DNA of 64,000 nucleotides, taken from positions 1,535,501 through 1,599,500 of the forward strand of contig NZ_CP077426.1 of NCBI RefSeq assembly GCF_019048845.1. The letters run 5' to 3'. The notes under the pieces were generated by a model. It was not told where the DNA came from, searched no databases, and saw nothing but the letters and a program-made list of their open reading frames with translations. This DNA comes from Vibrio mimicus. Lineage in GTDB: Bacteria > Pseudomonadota > Gammaproteobacteria > Enterobacterales > Vibrionaceae. How positions within the stretch are numbered: the stretch's first letter is position 1; each line of letters opens with the position of its first letter. Of the stretch, positions 52,918 through 62,502 are shown in pieces. Position numbers and translations under genes: made by a program.

Positions 52918-53652
52918 GTGAATAAACATAATGAGTTTGACGACAACGAAGAAGTTGTTGTTATCGAACGAAGAGATAAGCAGAGCTATCTCTATATCGC
53001 GATTGCTGCGGTATTAGGTATTGCCTTGGGTGGCCTGATTGGTTCCTCTGTCACCACCAGTCGTTGGGAGACGTCTTACCAAACACTACAAAACCAGCTT
53101 GAGCAACTCAATAATGCGAAAGCAGAAGTTTCTAAAGCGGCTGAGCTTTCTGAGCAAAATCAAGAGGAAGCGTGGCAACATAAAATGGATGAGGCTTTAG
53201 AGAAGCAAAGAGAAGAGTGGCAGGCAGAGGCTGTACAGCGTGATAAATACGTTGCTGAACTCGAAAAGCAAAATCTTAATTTAGAACAGCAACTGAACGA
53301 GCAGAAAATGGCATTGGAACTGGCCAATACACAAAACAATCAGCTTAATCGTCAAGCCGATATGCAAGTGACCATGCTTGAGCGTTCTCGAGAGTTGTTC
53401 CAACGAGAACTAAAAATCAAACAAGAATTGGAAACGCTACAAAAAGAGCGTGACACTTTGGTACCTCAAGTGAAAGCGCTTAAAAAAGAGTGTGATATTT
53501 ATCTTGAAGGCAAGTCATGGGATGCTAAATCCGATGCTTGTGATAAGCAAGATGCCGCTAATTCGCGCATCAGTCAGATTGACCAATTGATTCGCGTGCA
53601 CCAGATGGATCTTGAAGAAATTAAATCGCTCTCAGAAGAAATAGGCTTATAA
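52918..53652 (+). CDS. Membrane-anchored coiled-coil protein
   Basis: 244 residues from GTG 52918 with AAGAGGAGCGAGC upstream. An acidic N-terminus (DDNEEVVVIERR) is followed by one membrane helix (about 28-48, with glycines) and a long coiled coil (about 58-190) of Glu/Gln/Leu/Lys heptads. A Cys pair near residues 191-207 (KKECDIYLEG ... SDACDKQ) could form a disulfide outside the membrane. No known family. The gene overlaps the convergent GGDEF gene by 6 nt. The sequence suggests a structural or scaffold role, but this is not shown. Confidence 0.75.
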   Translation: MNKHNEFDDNEEVVVIERRDKQSYLYIAIAAVLGIALGGLIGSSVTTSRWETSYQTLQNQLEQLNNAKAEVSKAAELSEQNQEEAWQHKMDEALEKQREEWQAEAVQRDKYVAELEKQNLNLEQQLNEQKMALELANTQNNQLNRQADMQVTMLERSRELFQRELKIKQELETLQKERDTLVPQVKALKKECDIYLEGKSWDAKSDACDKQDAANSRISQIDQLIRVHQMDLEEIKSLSEEIGL

Positions 53653-54468
53653 ATCAATCTGCGTGTTACTTTTGGGATATCCTGTGCCGGATTTACTTTG
53701 CTGTTTCATTTGATACATGGCTTTGTCGGCACGGGATAGTGCGTCTTGAAGAGTCTCTTCCGTTGCTTGAGTAATCCCATAAGCAAAAGTGATATTTAAA
53801 TTTTTAGCCATTTTATCCAACTGAATAATAAATTGTGGAGCACGTTCTGGTGTCAAAAGAACAATAAATTCATCACCACCAAGTCGAATTGGATATTCTT
53901 TTTTTAGGCAGCATTCACTCAGTATTTTTCCAAATCTAACTAATAATCGATCGCCGGCGTCATGCCCATGGAGATCATTTGTCTCTTTTAAGCCATTTAA
54001 ATCAAAATAAATAAGGTCAAATGCTTTAATAGGTAATGAGCTAAGCGCCTTACGATTCATTAATCCTGTGAGGTCATCCGTTTTAGCTAAACGCACAAGG
54101 TGATGATGACTTTCGCTTAGTCCATAGGCGATAAGGATAAAGGCTAATGAAGTCAATCCATCATCTAAGATGGCATTGGTCAGTTTAAATTGGCTTCCGA
54201 AGTCGCGGAGGTAGGCGATCTCAGTTAGCAAATCATAAGCTTGATTGAAAAGTAATAATAATGCACCTATGCGAATTTTTATATTTTTTAATAAACTGTC
54301 TTTAGTAATTAAGAAAATATATAAAACAACGGAAAAGGTATAGAATTCAAAATAAAAATCATGGTAAGAGTCAACTTCGAAATGGTTTCCAATAAAATAC
54401 GTCAAAACCCCTAACATAAATATTATGGTCAAATAGACTATGGCTAGTTTAGGTTTTGCTCTTTTCAC
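53647..54468 (-). CDS. Membrane GGDEF protein (diguanylate cyclase)
   Basis: 273 residues from GTG 54468 (GGAAAAAGA upstream); TTG 54531 would add 21 residues. About five membrane helices (about 8-125) form an integral sensor-like part. A GGDEF domain (about 130-260) follows with DDLTGLMNRKAL, FDLNGLKETNDLHGHDAGDRLL and intact LGGDEFIVL. It should make cyclic di-GMP. The 5' third is AT-rich compared with the flanks. It lies downstream of the hybrid kinase on the same strand, about 80 nt apart. Confidence 0.85.
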   Translation of the reverse strand: MKRAKPKLAIVYLTIIFMLGVLTYFIGNHFEVDSYHDFYFEFYTFSVVLYIFLITKDSLLKNIKIRIGALLLLFNQAYDLLTEIAYLRDFGSQFKLTNAILDDGLTSLAFILIAYGLSESHHHLVRLAKTDDLTGLMNRKALSSLPIKAFDLIYFDLNGLKETNDLHGHDAGDRLLVRFGKILSECCLKKEYPIRLGGDEFIVLLTPERAPQFIIQLDKMAKNLNITFAYGITQATEETLQDALSRADKAMYQMKQQSKSGTGYPKSNTQIDL

Positions 54469-54546
54469 TCTTTTTCCATATATGGAATTATATTCTAAAG
54501 GTAAGTGTAGCCGATTTTTCCCTAGTACCAATCGGATTAAGACCGA

Positions 54547-56409
54547 TCAGCTCAATAGGTGACCTAATGCCGTTTTTAGCTTTACGGGGGATGTGGGTTT
54601 GTTGAGTAAAAGAAAATGTTGTTGTCGTACTGACGTGAGTAGTTTATCGCTGCGATCGGCGCTGATCACTATGATAGGAAATGTTGAGGAGTATTGTTGC
54701 TGTAAAAAGTGTGCGGCAGAAAGACCATCTTCATCCCCATCGAGATGATAGTCCACGATCAATAAATCAAGCGGCTGGGTTGAGGAAAAGTGAGTGGGAA
54801 GTCGTTTTAAAGAGGTGTAAGTGTATACATGGCACCCCCATTCGCTCAGCAAAGCGTGCATGCCGCGGCAAATTGCCTCATCGTTATCGACCACCAACAC
54901 ATGTTTTCCAAAGAATACGTTCTGGTTGAGAATGACATTAGCCGTTGGTGTCTCCATCAAAGGTTGAGCTTCGGCATAAGGTAAGGTGATGGAGAAGCGA
55001 GAACCTTTACCGATTGAAGAGTGAAGCGTGATTGGATGCTCCAACACTCGGCCTATTTTTTCCACAATCGCTAGCCCTAATCCTAGTGATGTACCTTTAA
55101 ATGATGGGCGGGCATCTAATCGCTTAAACTCTTGAAATATTACGGTTTGTTTGTCTTCTGGAATGCCTACGCCTGTATCATAAACATCGATGCGAACCCC
55201 CATTGATGTTCGACGACAACCGAGTAGTACCTTGCCGTTGGGTGTGTATCGAATCGCGTTATTAACCAGATTACGGACAACTCGAGCAATGAGCAGTGAA
55301 TCGCTGTGAACCATGGCACTGATAGGAACGTAACGAAATGTTAGGCCGTTGGCACAGGCTTGTTCATGGAACTCATTGGCTAAGTTGCTCAGTAATTCGC
55401 CGAGCATGAAAGGTTGTTTGTCTGGAATGATGGCACCTGCATCGAGCTTGGAAATATCGACTAATGAAGCAATTAACGAGGCAACATCAGTGACGGATGT
55501 GGAGAGTGCATGCACAATTTGTTGGGTTTCTGTATCGGTGACTCTTGCTTCTAATGAACCGATAAACAGTTGAGCAGCATTAAGGGGCTGCAGAAGATCA
55601 TGGCTGATTGCAGCCAAAAATTTGGTTTTTGACTCATTCGCTTGTTCGGCTTCACGCTTGGCTTCTAGCAGGCGGTTTTGGATCCGTTCGCGTTCATTGA
55701 TCTCTGCATTCAATTGGTTGTTCAAGTTTTGCAGTTCAGTCGCTCGTTGTTCAAAGCGCTTCTCCAAGGTGACATAAGACTTCTTCAATTTTCGATGGAA
55801 TTCTGCCTGATGTCTTTCGCTCTCAGCCTGTTTAAGCACGGTAATGTCGGTATAGAGCATGACTAAGCCGCCATCGGCAGTTGGCCGTTCACTGACTTGC
55901 ACCCAGCGATCATTGTTTTGTTGAAAAACACGGCCTTCATTCGGGTGTTGTAGAGGCAGCTCTCGAATGATTAGCCCTTTTTGTTGTGCTAATGCTTTGA
56001 TTTCTTTAAGTGTGATTGGTTGTTGGCTTAAATCTATGTTGGCATCAAGCCAAAACTTACGGAATCGATAGTTACAGTGCACGAGACGAAGTGTGCGATC
56101 GTAGAGCGCAAAACCATCGCTAATCGATTCGATAGCATCCAAAAAACGTTGATGCGCCGCTTCTGCGTTCAGTTTGGCCTGGCTAAGTTGAGTGTTGAGC
56201 TGTTCTAAATCGAGCAGAGTTGCGTTAAGAGCCTCGGTTTTTTCTCGTACTTGGTCGGCGAGGATCACTGAATGCTGAAAGGCGGCATAAGGTTCGATGG
56301 TGTGACTATGGTTTTGCTCAACCCGATTCACCAGTACCTCAATCATCTTTTTCTGCCGAGCATTTTCCGCCCGCAATTGCTCTAGCTCTAAACGCTCTCC
56401 ATCAGTCAT
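54547..56409 (-). CDS. Soluble hybrid sensor histidine kinase
   Basis: 620 residues, no membrane helix. An N-terminal coiled coil (about 5-95) leads to a PAS domain (about 100-210, ISDGFALYDRTLRLVHCN). A second coiled coil (to about 270) leads to the phosphoacceptor SHDLLQPLNAAQ (His near 287). The ATPase domain has NLVNNAIRYTPNG, YDTGVGIP and GLGLAIVEKI. A C-terminal receiver follows (about 500-615; VVDNDEAICRG, VDYHLDGDEDG, and Lys in LLNKPTSP). Its layout and its FIST and NarL-type neighbours resemble the cytoplasmic sensor sets controlling ethanol oxidation in Pseudomonas. Signal unknown. Confidence 0.9.
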   Translation of the reverse strand: MTDGERLELEQLRAENARQKKMIEVLVNRVEQNHSHTIEPYAAFQHSVILADQVREKTEALNATLLDLEQLNTQLSQAKLNAEAAHQRFLDAIESISDGFALYDRTLRLVHCNYRFRKFWLDANIDLSQQPITLKEIKALAQQKGLIIRELPLQHPNEGRVFQQNNDRWVQVSERPTADGGLVMLYTDITVLKQAESERHQAEFHRKLKKSYVTLEKRFEQRATELQNLNNQLNAEINERERIQNRLLEAKREAEQANESKTKFLAAISHDLLQPLNAAQLFIGSLEARVTDTETQQIVHALSTSVTDVASLIASLVDISKLDAGAIIPDKQPFMLGELLSNLANEFHEQACANGLTFRYVPISAMVHSDSLLIARVVRNLVNNAIRYTPNGKVLLGCRRTSMGVRIDVYDTGVGIPEDKQTVIFQEFKRLDARPSFKGTSLGLGLAIVEKIGRVLEHPITLHSSIGKGSRFSITLPYAEAQPLMETPTANVILNQNVFFGKHVLVVDNDEAICRGMHALLSEWGCHVYTYTSLKRLPTHFSSTQPLDLLIVDYHLDGDEDGLSAAHFLQQQYSSTFPIIVISADRSDKLLTSVRQQHFLLLNKPTSPVKLKTALGHLLS

Positions 56410-56413
56410 TGGC

Positions 56414-57613
56414 TTAACTCGCTTTACGCTCTACCACCACGTGGTTTGGGTTTGCTAGGGCTGAAAAACCCATCGCCACGCCAGTAAAGGTTTGATTGAC
56501 ATGAATACCACCGAGTTGTTCACCGTAGGTATTGAAGCCCACGACACGAAATTGCTGCAACAATGCCTGCATAGCATGCTGGCGATGAGTCACTTCCACT
56601 TCTTTGCGGCGCAAAAAACAATCACAGCCAATGATGAGCTGTAACTCCCCGAGCTGTTCGGTGACCTGAGTCAGTTTCTGGTTTAAGTTTTCAATGACAT
56701 TGCCAGGTTTCATGGCAGTGACCACGATGCCGTTATCGACCGCACAATAGAAATCCAAGCTTAAATCGCGGTTCACTTTTTGGATTGATCGGACATAAAA
56801 CTCGTTGCCCACTTTGACCGCGAGCGGATTGAGCGCATAGATTTCTGGCCGTAATTAATTCACCTCTAAACCGATCTCTCTGGCATACACAAGAGCAGCA
56901 GGCTCGGCATTGAACTCGTAAACACGGCGATGTTCGCTGTCGGCACGGGTGACAACCAGTTTGCTCCCTAAGCTTTCGATATGATGGGTCGTAAACACTT
57001 CAAAAGGGCAGCGAGTATTGACCATAATGACGATCGCTGAGTTTTCATGGAACTGCCCCTCACTGTACACATGGGTATATGCCAACCGTTCATCATCGCC
57101 AGCTGAGCCACCAAAGTGTGGGATGCGCCCTAGTGCTGTATTGAGGGTCAGTAACACGGACTCTTCTTGGCTGGTTAACCCATCAATTAAGGTCAACACA
57201 AACGTGCCTTCTTCAATCGGGGCTTTGAGCTGGCTTTTGCAGCGGCTGATCAGTTCGGCAACACTGCGTTGTGCACTCTCTAAACTGAAATTCTGGAGGG
57301 GGATCTGCATCCCCGCAACTGAAAAATCACTGCGTAGAAACCCAATCGCGCTAATGCTGTTTTTGTTGTAGCCCGAATGGCCAATTTCGCCTGCCGTGGT
57401 GCAGCCCATCACATTAAGATGGCGAAAGCGCTGCTTAAGCTCTATCTCCAGTTCTGCCAAAGGGTAGGCGGAGGAGCAAAAAAACAGGATGAAGCCAATA
57501 TCGAATCCTGCAAATTGTTGATAAAGCTCGTGAACGGCTTTCACACTATCCAATTGGAAGGTTTCAGCTGTCACAACAGAACGGGTGGCTGGAGCAAACT
57601 TGAGACTGTGCAT
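56414..57613 (-). pseudogene. FIST-domain sensor protein interrupted by an in-frame stop
   Basis: An ATG at 57613 opens 252 codons with the FIST N-domain (FDIGFILFFCSSAYPLAELE, GCTTAGEIGHSGYN, IDGLTSQEESVL, GGSAGDDERLAYTHVY). The frame meets TAA at 56857-56855, then continues in the same frame as LRPEIYALNPLAVKVG and the FIST C-domain down to 56414 (IIGCDCFLRRKE, GFNTYGEQLGGIHVNQTFTG). The C-domain is thus intact apart from one stop codon. FIST proteins bind small ligands and feed kinases. It lies between the hybrid kinase gene and the divergent response regulator, and would be its input partner. Nonsense mutation is the simplest reading; readthrough is possible. Confidence 0.8.
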
Positions 57614-57808
57614 GGGTTGACAGATGTTTCATTGATGTTAAAACATTGTAGTGTTAGATTTTGAATTAATGAAATCCTACTTGAGAATGAAATAGGCCAA
57701 TCCATTCCAAGGTAATCACCATTTTAATAAGCGCATGGATGTTTCATTAAGCGCACAACATAAACAGAGTCAGTTGGTGATGATTTGTGCTCGATATGAG
57801 GATTCACA
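57614..57808. promoter_or_regulatory. Divergent promoter region with repeated TTTCATT/AATGAAA boxes
   Basis: Between the FIST gene (minus) and the NarL-type regulator (plus). ATGTTTCATT occurs at 57624-57633 and 57739-57748, and the inverse core AATGAAAT at 57668-57675 and 57686-57693. The last direct copy is framed by GCGC on both sides. They may be binding sites for the regulator encoded here. Confidence 0.4.
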
Positions 57809-58477
57809 ATGTATTCATTTATTGTTGCCGATGACCACCCACTGTTTCGTGATGCGATTGTTTCTGTTCTTGAAAATCGGTTTCCAGGCTGTAATGTCCG
57901 CCAAACGGAAGACATGCCTTCCACCATCAGTATGGTGAGTGAAACGCCAGACTGCGATTTGTTGTTGTTGGATCTTAATATGCCGGGCATGACCGGGCTT
58001 AATGGCTTGCTAGAGCTAAGAAACCTTGCGCCCGCAACGCCGGTCGCGGTGATTTCCGCAGAATCGGATAAACAAACGGTTTTACAAACACTGGCTTATG
58101 GCGCTGTCGGCTACGTGGCGAAGTCGTGTGCGCGACAGCAAATGGGAGAGGCTTTTGCTCAAATTTTGCGGGGAGATGTGTATTTGCCAGCAGATATTTT
58201 GCGTGAGAATGTCAAGAACCCTCCGAGCAGTTCGATGCGTAAGCAGGCCGATTTTAGTGTTGAAGCACTGCAAACGTTAACACGCAAACAGCTGCAAGTG
58301 TTGCAATCGATGTCCAAGGGGGCGGCAAATAAGCAGATCGCCTATGACCTGAATATTTCGGAAACCACCGTGAAATCTCATGTCTCGGCCATATTGAAAA
58401 AGCTGGGTGTGCATAACCGTATTCAAGCGGTTGTGGGGGCAACCCATATCGATTTTGATCATTACTTGCGGCGTTAG
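57809..58477 (+). CDS. NarL/LuxR-type response regulator
   Basis: 222 residues. Receiver domain (about 1-120): acidic pocket in VADDHPLF, phosphoacceptor Asp in LLLLDLNMPGMTGLNG (about 54), and Lys in VGYVAKSCARQQ. C-terminal LuxR-type helix-turn-helix (about 155-215): LTRKQLQVLQSMSKGAANKQIA and ISETTVKSHVSAILKKLGV. Similar to the AgmR/ErbR/ExaE regulators of PQQ-dependent alcohol oxidation. It lies divergent from the FIST/kinase pair and convergent with the pqq operon, so PQQ genes or a quinoprotein dehydrogenase are likely targets. Confidence 0.92.
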   Translation: MYSFIVADDHPLFRDAIVSVLENRFPGCNVRQTEDMPSTISMVSETPDCDLLLLDLNMPGMTGLNGLLELRNLAPATPVAVISAESDKQTVLQTLAYGAVGYVAKSCARQQMGEAFAQILRGDVYLPADILRENVKNPPSSSMRKQADFSVEALQTLTRKQLQVLQSMSKGAANKQIAYDLNISETTVKSHVSAILKKLGVHNRIQAVVGATHIDFDHYLRR

Positions 58478-58502
58478 CATTTTCGACTTAGTGCTCTTTT
58501 CT

Positions 58503-60236
58503 TCAGTGGCAAGTCTCTTCTAATAGCCAGACTTCGACCAGTTCTTCTACCATCGTTTTTTCAAAGTGGAGATCCTCAAATAAGGGGTTGAGGTGGGCGT
58601 ATTGGCTTAGCGAAGTGCTAGAAAGATTTTTGCAATAATGCTTGGTAAGCCAGACTTGAGCCATAGCCGCGAGTTTGGGCAGTTCATCCTCCCAAGCATA
58701 AGCTTGTAACGAAGAGAGCCATGCGTATAAATCCTGAGTGAGTGGGATCGGTTCAGAAGCGAAAATCGGCTGTAAAATAAGTGTATGGCTTTCGACATGA
58801 TAACGAATGGAAATGGTATAACACTGGCCGCTATTTCTCAGGGTGAGAATGTGTGGGTGCTGTTGTAGCCATTCACAAAATCCAGCGGCTAATGGAATTG
58901 GTACATGGCTAGGCAGAATATTTTGGATAAAGGGTGGATTCGGCCGCATGGTTTGGTGCAGGGTTAAACTGCGGTGTTGGGTGCAGAGATCGGTTGGTTT
59001 CACAGGCCGAGTTGAAGGCCAATCAAAGATCGCTAAAGTGCAGTTATCCGTCAGTGTCATCACTCGTTTTGCTTGCTTGAGCAGGGCATGTCCTCGATTA
59101 GGAATGGCATAAGTTAGCAGCACTTGGTTGGCGCATTCATGCCGTTCGAGTAACTCAAATTCACCATCAATCCGCGAACTAATCGTGCGCCGTGTTTGGA
59201 TCTCTTCCGTCATCAATACCGAAAATTCTGCTTTTATCCATGGCTGCTGATTCGGGAACCAATCCGGCCGTTGCATCCAATTCATGCCGACAGATTGGAA
59301 AAAGCGCTGATAGTGACGCACCAAGTCTTTTCCCCACTGCTGAATTAAGCGGTTTTCCGCATGAATATTGGCCCATTGCCATTCACTATCCGTGAAATTT
59401 TGCTCATTCACATGCTGTGGGTAGGGGGTAAGGCAAGATGAGGCAGGGAGATCCTCTAATCTTATGTGGCCATGCGGTTTAGGCTTGAGATCTGATTGCT
59501 CAGCCGATGGGTGATGAGGGCTTAATGTTGGCGTATTGGGGTGAGGATGAGTAAACCACGCTTGATGGATGGAAAGTGCGGACTCGATGAGATGATGAAC
59601 GGCAGCTAAGTCCCATGCGCCAGAGGTGACGAGCACCATCTGTTTCGGTTGATAATGATGCCGGTAATATTCGATAAGATCCTGATAACGAAGAGACTTG
59701 ATTGTTGTACTGGTGCCACTGTAAGGGGGCTGCTTGCGGTAAGTGGCAAGCTGCAGTGCGAGCTGGTGCTGCAATGATTGCTCATAACCCAGTAGCTCGT
59801 GATATACCACTCCGGAGTCACAAGGAAACGCGCAATACACTTCAGAGTCAAAGTCGTGGGGTTGAAGTAAAGGCGCCAAAACACTGCACAGTAGGTAATC
59901 TAACCCTTTTAATGCTGCTTGTGGCTCTGTACCGGAAAGGTGGAAGCAAGTTTTGTCACACCGAGTGCTAGCATTGAATTCGGTTAACTTTAATTGGCTA
60001 CGCAGCTGCCAAAAGGTGTAGGGAGAAGGCTCGCGGTAATTGCCTTTCAGCAGCATATGCTCCAACGCATGGCTGATTCCACTATCATCCAGTATGGGCG
60101 TTCGGATAAGGATGCTGGCACACAGTCCCTCTTGCTCTACTTGAACGGTTGTCTCGTCAGTTTGAGCGGATGAGTGCCAATGAATAAAACCTGCTGGATA
60201 CAGTTCACGTTGCCAGACCTGATCGAATATCTTCAT
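58503..60236 (-). CDS. pqqF: M16 zinc peptidase in pqqF position
   Basis: 577 residues, shorter than usual PqqF (about 700-800). The inverted zinc motif HxxEH is present as SHALEHMLLKGN (about 57), with the distal Glu expected in GVVYHELLGYEQ (about 130). The second half is poorly conserved and lacks a recognisable repeat of the zinc site, as expected for the inactive half of this family. It probably trims PqqA after PqqE/PqqD cross-link Glu and Tyr. It is the last gene of the pqq operon, 118 nt after pqqE. Confidence 0.75.
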   Translation of the reverse strand: MKIFDQVWQRELYPAGFIHWHSSAQTDETTVQVEQEGLCASILIRTPILDDSGISHALEHMLLKGNYREPSPYTFWQLRSQLKLTEFNASTRCDKTCFHLSGTEPQAALKGLDYLLCSVLAPLLQPHDFDSEVYCAFPCDSGVVYHELLGYEQSLQHQLALQLATYRKQPPYSGTSTTIKSLRYQDLIEYYRHHYQPKQMVLVTSGAWDLAAVHHLIESALSIHQAWFTHPHPNTPTLSPHHPSAEQSDLKPKPHGHIRLEDLPASSCLTPYPQHVNEQNFTDSEWQWANIHAENRLIQQWGKDLVRHYQRFFQSVGMNWMQRPDWFPNQQPWIKAEFSVLMTEEIQTRRTISSRIDGEFELLERHECANQVLLTYAIPNRGHALLKQAKRVMTLTDNCTLAIFDWPSTRPVKPTDLCTQHRSLTLHQTMRPNPPFIQNILPSHVPIPLAAGFCEWLQQHPHILTLRNSGQCYTISIRYHVESHTLILQPIFASEPIPLTQDLYAWLSSLQAYAWEDELPKLAAMAQVWLTKHYCKNLSSTSLSQYAHLNPLFEDLHFEKTMVEELVEVWLLEETCH

Positions 60237-60354
60237 CTTTTTGTCGAACGCTCGAAAAGTGGAAAAGAAAACCGCTAATGTTTTTCGCCATGTTTAATTC
60301 CAGCGCGCTTAGCAGCCTAAAGTTAAAAACATGAATGTCCCAAGGCATGAATAC

Positions 60355-61482
60355 TCAAAGGCGGCTTTGCACAATCAGCCTGTCTGTACGCATACTCCTC
60401 ACTACCAGCTCTGAATGGCAACCAACTTGCGCTTCTTGTCTCGCTTGCTCAATCACATGATGATGCGGCGAGTGTTCACAGACAGGATCGGCGTTGGTTG
60501 CATCCCCCGTCAAGAGCATGGCTTGGCAGCGACATCCTGCAAAATCTTGCTCTTTTTCAGGGCAGCTTCGACACGGCTCTTGCATCCACTCATTACCGCG
60601 AAAGCGGTTAAAGGCATCTGACTCATACCAAATCTGTTTAAAGTTGTGAGTTCGTACGTTCGGAAAGGTGATCGGCAAAACCGCAGCGCTGTGGCAGGGC
60701 AGCGCAAGCCCGTAAGGATTAATGCACGCAAATAAGCTGCCCCAACCACTCATGCAAGGCTTCGGACGCTTTTCATAATAATCAGGAGTGACCAAGATAA
60801 ACTTAGGAGAGCCGCTTGGAAGCCGATCGCGAAAGGCATTCACTTGCTGCTCGGCATTCTCGATTTGTTGTTGTGAAGGCAGCAGAGCCTGTCGATTGAG
60901 CAGTGCCCAGCCATAATATTGCGAAGTTGCCAGTTCAACGTAATCGGCCTGAATATCGCAAGCGAGCTGCATTAAAGCTTCAATGTCACCAATATTCTGC
61001 TTGGTGATCACGGCGTTCATCACCATAGGAAATCCTGCCGCTTTGACGGTTTTGGCTAGGCGGTATTTTTGCTCAAAAGCGTGGCGTTTTCCGGCAATCG
61101 CATCATTTAACTCGGGATCGGCGGCCTGAAAACTGATCTGAATGTGATCTAATCCTGCTGCTTTCAATGCTTGTAACCGTTTTTCGGTGAGGCCAATCGC
61201 AGAAGTAATGAGGTTAGTGTAAAAGCCCAACTGGTGTGCTTTAGCTACGATTTGCTCTAAATCTTTGCGCATTAAAGGCTCGCCGCCAGATAAGCCCAGT
61301 TGCACCGCTCCAAGTTGGCGTGCTTGAGTCATGACCTCAAACCACTCTTCGGTACTGAGCTCTTGCTCGCCTTCTAGCTCAAGCGGATTTGAGCAGTAAG
61401 CGCAATGCAGTGGACATTGATAAGTGAGTTCCAACAGCAACCAAAATGGTGGTTTAACAGGATTTGAGCCAATGTTTTTCAT
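60355..61482 (-). CDS. pqqE: PqqE radical SAM enzyme
   Basis: 375 residues from ATG 61482 (the earlier start would run deep into pqqD). The radical SAM cluster motif is [11 protein letters not shown] (about residue 22), followed by [15 protein letters not shown] (SAM binding). The C-terminal SPASM Cys set is [34 protein letters not shown] and DPVCEHSP. It forms the Glu-Tyr carbon-carbon bond in PqqA with PqqD as chaperone. It overlaps pqqD by 29 nt. Confidence 0.95.
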   Translation of the reverse strand: MKNIGSNPVKPPFWLLLELTYQCPLHCAYCSNPLELEGEQELSTEEWFEVMTQARQLGAVQLGLSGGEPLMRKDLEQIVAKAHQLGFYTNLITSAIGLTEKRLQALKAAGLDHIQISFQAADPELNDAIAGKRHAFEQKYRLAKTVKAAGFPMVMNAVITKQNIGDIEALMQLACDIQADYVELATSQYYGWALLNRQALLPSQQQIENAEQQVNAFRDRLPSGSPKFILVTPDYYEKRPKPCMSGWGSLFACINPYGLALPCHSAAVLPITFPNVRTHNFKQIWYESDAFNRFRGNEWMQEPCRSCPEKEQDFAGCRCQAMLLTGDATNADPVCEHSPHHHVIEQARQEAQVGCHSELVVRSMRTDRLIVQSRL

Positions 61483-61726
61483 AAGCAATCTCGACAAATT
61501 CAATAATGTCTTCTTGGAGAGCAATGCCTGGATAGCGACTTTCAATCAAGACGATCACATCGGCGAGCCGTTTTTCGTGCGCAAAACAGGTAAGAATTTC
61601 TGCGGCGCTATCGCTAAGGGACACCATTCCTTCAGGGTAGAGCAGAACATGGCAACCTTGCGCTTGTTCATACTGCATACGAAATAGCGGATTGAGCGTA
61701 AGGCGAGTATGGGTGGATAAGCTCAT
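61454..61726 (-). CDS. pqqD: PqqD, PqqA-binding chaperone
   Basis: 90 residues. The family pattern is [35 protein letters not shown] in outline ([24 protein letters not shown]), then a winged-helix end. It binds PqqA and presents it to PqqE. It overlaps pqqC by 4 nt and pqqE by 29 nt, so it is translationally coupled to both. Confidence 0.92.
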   Translation of the reverse strand: MSLSTHTRLTLNPLFRMQYEQAQGCHVLLYPEGMVSLSDSAAEILTCFAHEKRLADVIVLIESRYPGIALQEDIIEFVEIAYEKHWLKSC

Positions 61727-62499
61727 TTTAAACCCCCATTTATATTTAACCCTTTATGCCAAGGGGTGGGATCATCGGTTAAACCTTGATAAGGGGGGCG
61801 ATCAAATTCATACGCCATGCTGATTGCATCGAGTAAAGACCAAAGCACATCCAGCTTGAATTGCAGGATGTTGAGCGCGTGTTGCTGCATCTCATTGCTA
61901 GTGAAGTGTGACAATGTCACCTCAAGGCCGTGTTCAACGTCTCGACGAGCTTGTGAAAGACGTTGTTGAAAATAGATCAAGCCTGAATGTTTGATCCAGG
62001 GATAATGTTCCGGCCAGCTTTCTAGCCGAGATTGATGAATGTGCGGCGCAAACAACTCAGTGAGAGACGAACAAGCGGCCTCTTGCCAACTGTGGTTGCG
62101 TGCAAATTGGACATAAGCATCCACGGCGAAACGGACTCCTGGGAGTACCCAACGTTCATCTAACACCTCATCACGGTTAAGGCCTACGGCATCAGCAAGC
62201 ACTAGCCAAGCCTCAATGCCTCCGACTTCAGCCAGTGAACTGTGCCCATCGTGATCCAAAATACGTTGAATCCATTGCCTACGGATTTGTGGATCGCGGC
62301 AATTGGCGAGCACATTCGCATCTTTGATAGGGATGGAAATTTGGTAGTAGTAGCGATTGGCGACCCAAGCGCGGATCTGCTGCACGGTGCAGCGTCCCTG
62401 ATACATTGCAATGTGGAAAGGGTGGTGAATATGGTACAGCGCGCCTTTGGCAAACAGCGTAGCTTTGAAGGTGTCTCTATCCATCGCTTGCATGAGCAT
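61723..62499 (-). CDS. pqqC: PqqC, cofactorless PQQ synthase
   Basis: 258 residues, all-helical. Signature [16 protein letters not shown] (about 22), then [23 protein letters not shown] (seen as WVANRYYYQ and [11 protein letters not shown]), [14 protein letters not shown], and a C-terminal [13 protein letters not shown]. It catalyses the final ring closure and oxidation by O2. The start may be ATG 62499 or one of two nearby in-frame ATGs. It follows pqqB by 3 nt. Confidence 0.95.
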   Translation of the reverse strand: MLMQAMDRDTFKATLFAKGALYHIHHPFHIAMYQGRCTVQQIRAWVANRYYYQISIPIKDANVLANCRDPQIRRQWIQRILDHDGHSSLAEVGGIEAWLVLADAVGLNRDEVLDERWVLPGVRFAVDAYVQFARNHSWQEAACSSLTELFAPHIHQSRLESWPEHYPWIKHSGLIYFQQRLSQARRDVEHGLEVTLSHFTSNEMQQHALNILQFKLDVLWSLLDAISMAYEFDRPPYQGLTDDPTPWHKGLNINGGLK

Positions 62500-62502
62500 T
62501 CC

